A model generated the notes under the pieces. It was not told where the DNA came from and made no database searches. It worked only from the letters and a program-made list of their open reading frames with translations. A program made the position numbers and the translations under genes. Below are positions 14,701-15,468 of a DNA stretch of 15,468 bases, in pieces. The stretch spans positions 1 through 15,468 of the forward strand of contig JAFGIA010000250.1 in NCBI GenBank assembly GCA_016929795.1, in the 5' to 3' direction. Source of the stretch: Anaerolineae bacterium (GTDB taxonomy: Bacteria > Chloroflexota > Anaerolineae > JAAYZQ01). Position 1 is the stretch's first letter, and every line of letters begins with the position of its first letter.

Positions 14701-15285
14701 TTTTTCATCCCACGGCTCCAGCTCGATCTGGCGGCGCGCAAAGGATTCGGCTTTGGTGTACTCGCCTCGCTGTTCATAACCCGCTGCCAGGTGATGGAGG
14801 GCAGAGGAGATCTGGCGAGCGAGGCGCTCGCGGGTGAGCAGGGCCCACTCTTCGAAAGGAGCGCTGTCGCCCACGGAAAAGCCCTCGAGGAAGCTGCCCC
14901 TGTAGAGGGAAACCCCCTCTTCCATCTCTGGCAGATCCTGTGCGGCGGTCAGCTCCAGGAACGCGGTCACGTCAAGCCAGCAGTCGCTAGCGACGTTGAA
15001 TTGCAGGGTGTCGCGGGTGATGAGCAGGAAGGGAGGGGCTGTATCGCGGTCACCGATGGCGCGGCGCAGGTCGGACAGGGTGTAGCGCAGATTGCCGAGG
15101 GCGTCGCGATCGGGCCAGTCGGGCCAGAGCAGGCCAGCGAGGACCTCGCGTGGGTGCGGTCGATCGGCTTCGACGGCGAGGTAGGCCAGCAGCGCACGGA
15201 CCTTGACTGACTTGAAGGTCGTGACGGGTTGCCCATCCAGGGTGACCTGGAAGGGGCCCAGGCAGGAAAGTGACAAGCGGCGCAT
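11728..15285 (-). CDS. BTAD/AAA-ATPase/TPR transcriptional regulator (AfsR/SARP-like)
   Basis: ATG at 15285, with GGAGG 4 nt upstream, gives 1185 aa; an in-frame GTG at 15306 would add seven residues. Residues 1-95 form an OmpR-like winged helix ('LSCLGPFQVTLDGQPV', 'KVRALLAYLAVE', 'RPHPREVLAGLLWPD', 'ALGNLRYTLSDLRRAIG'). Residues about 100-245 are a BTAD ('DVTAFLEL', 'PWDEKAHQQLMRALALSGRRSAALAQY' region). An ATPase follows, with Walker A 'GEAGSGKT' at 307-314 and Walker B 'LLLVVDDLQW' at 479-488. The part from about 760 to the end is TPR-like and ends 'TTDLVEARTLLEELP'. Such proteins are ATP-dependent activators that sense an unknown signal through the TPR part. The target is not visible. 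It points towards the small-ORF unit and the rhamnose operon, but convergence with the former argues against simple co-regulation. Confidence 0.93.
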   Translation of the reverse strand: MRRLSLSCLGPFQVTLDGQPVTTFKSVKVRALLAYLAVEADRPHPREVLAGLLWPDWPDRDALGNLRYTLSDLRRAIGDRDTAPPFLLITRDTLQFNVASDCWLDVTAFLELTAAQDLPEMEEGVSLYRGSFLEGFSVGDSAPFEEWALLTRERLARQISSALHHLAAGYEQRGEYTKAESFARRQIELEPWDEKAHQQLMRALALSGRRSAALAQYETCCRLLADELGVEPAAETTTLYERIRGGELTRRLSSPPDLPGALPLFLEAQPHRVERPIFVARECELAQLDRYLDLVLAGQGSVVFVTGEAGSGKTALIQEFTHRALEAHPSPAEGHPVPGAAGGEHALVVATGNCNAYTGIGDPYLPFREILALLTGDVEARWAAGAMTGEHARRLWNTLPYTAQALVDAGPDLLDTFLLRPALLDRALAFSQASGGLGWLPHLKELVECKPPPSPSPQQSDLFNQYTRVLQAMAQQVPLLLVVDDLQWADLGSISLLFHLGKHLAGCRILVVGAYRPEEVAFGRDGVRHPLEPVVNEFQRDLGAIIVDLARTEGRTFVRALLDSEPNTLGPSFREMLYRQTRGHPLFTIELLRGLQERGDLVHDQAGRWLEGPALDWQTLPARVEAAIRERIDRLAAPLRDALRAASVEGEVFTAEVVARVRGIDEREMRERLSGELDRRHRLVRAQTIERLGPRRLSRYRFRNYLFQHYLYDSLDPVERSCLHEDVGNMLEEIYAGEANDTAAIAPQLAWHFQEAGIAEKAVHYLRQAGERAVQVSAYQEGIGHLTAALSELMSLPASAERDRQELGLQLLLGIARISHGTFSQEVETAYARARELGHRTGETALLCQALGEMAIFHYVRAEHHQARALAQEALGEAERAGDPVLVAWHHWHLGFVLFCLAQYTPALDHLQRVIGFYRPAGHQSFAQLPGADASLSAMAYAACCLWSLGYPDQATQMSRQAVVLARKAGHLFSLGDVLCYAGCTLHTMLRDGQAVKEHAEALLQLADKARTWLAPAIWHRGAALAMMGQVDEGLAQMGEGMAEHKIVGKRCYLPVVLACIAEAQGAAGRPDVGLRTLAEALSLVKETDERHWEPELHRLRAELLLMQGSEVEAEASLHTAIEIARRQRARSWELRATTGLARLWQAQGRVDDARQALADIYGWFTEGFDTTDLVEARTLLEELP

Positions 15286-15341
15286 CTTCCCTCCAGCAGC
15301 GTGCACACCGTACCCACTACCTGACCCAGTTCCTGGGGATT

Positions 15342-15370
15342 ATTATACCGCAAAAGGCCAATTTTTACAA
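15342..15370 (-). promoter_or_regulatory. Sigma70-type promoter of the BTAD regulator
   Basis: On the minus strand TTGTAA (15365-15370) and a perfect TATAAT (15342-15347) are separated by 17 nt. Transcription would start near 15335, leaving a leader of about 50 nt before the ATG. Confidence 0.75.
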
Positions 15371-15414
15371 CCGCCACCTTTGGGAGCGTTACGCATGTGG
15401 GACAAGCTCCTTGA

Positions 15415-15434
15415 CGGTTGTTAGCGGCCAACCG
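15415..15434. repeat. Short inverted repeat CGGTTG-N8-CAACCG
   Basis: Two 6-bp arms lie about 45 nt upstream of the regulator's -35 box. This is a possible operator position, but the repeat is short and the sequence ends soon after; no gene is seen in 15371-15468. Confidence 0.25.
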
Positions 15435-15468
15435 AGGATCTGAGCACGCAGGATATGAGCGATGGGTA

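Noticed and set aside
14113..15210. A 365-codon plus-strand frame opposite the BTAD regulator
   Set aside because: The minus strand encodes clear winged-helix, BTAD and Walker motifs; the plus frame has none.

Overview
The window is GC-rich (visibly well over 60%) and looks like part of a Chloroflexota chromosome (Anaerolineae or a related class). The signs are a large BTAD/AAA/TPR regulator, a bacterial serpin, HEAT and GNAT house genes of the kind common in that phylum, and a surface-protein remnant whose shifted frame ends in a 'YLPLVL'-type tail. The taxon is an inference from gene content; no rRNA, tRNA, CRISPR array or transposase is visible.

Layout. Positions 1-3073 (+): the 3' end of a TPR protein, a serpin 3 nt behind it, then a polyferredoxin-type membrane 4Fe-4S protein that seems to have lost its N-terminus, coupled by an ATGA overlap to a membrane-anchored protein with two copies of a small helical domain. 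Positions 3138-3843 (+): a decayed surface-protein fragment with three InlB-B-like repeats and a frameshift. Positions 3949-6690 (+): a compact operon with its own promoter, coding a HEAT-repeat protein, a GNAT-TPR protein, a broken second GNAT gene and a Cys-rich DUF3795 protein. Positions 10959-6780 (-): an L-rhamnose operon in the order rhaA, two-domain class II aldolase, rhaB, which takes L-rhamnose to L-rhamnulose, L-rhamnulose-1-phosphate, then DHAP plus L-lactaldehyde. No rhamnose transporter or dedicated regulator lies in the window. Positions 15285-11728 (-): a 1185-aa BTAD/AAA/TPR transcriptional regulator with a clear sigma70-like promoter.

The most interesting part is 11114-11610 (+), between the rhamnose operon and the regulator. 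It is a self-contained unit: strong promoter, an RNA leader matching the ydaO/yuaA (cyclic di-AMP) riboswitch, an intrinsic terminator, a 16-bp perfect palindrome containing GAAC-N4-GTTC, a strong ribosome binding site, a 52-codon orphan ORF, and a 12-bp terminator stem. The unit appears to devote a c-di-AMP switch to one unrecognised small protein.

Other points of interest are a degenerate second half in the aldolase (all zinc ligands and the catalytic Glu replaced), a fourfold 21-bp in-frame repeat inside rhaB, a serpin with a predicted Arg-Cys scissile bond, and several broken genes (4Fe-4S protein, GNAT2, InlB-repeat protein) that point to a region under rearrangement.
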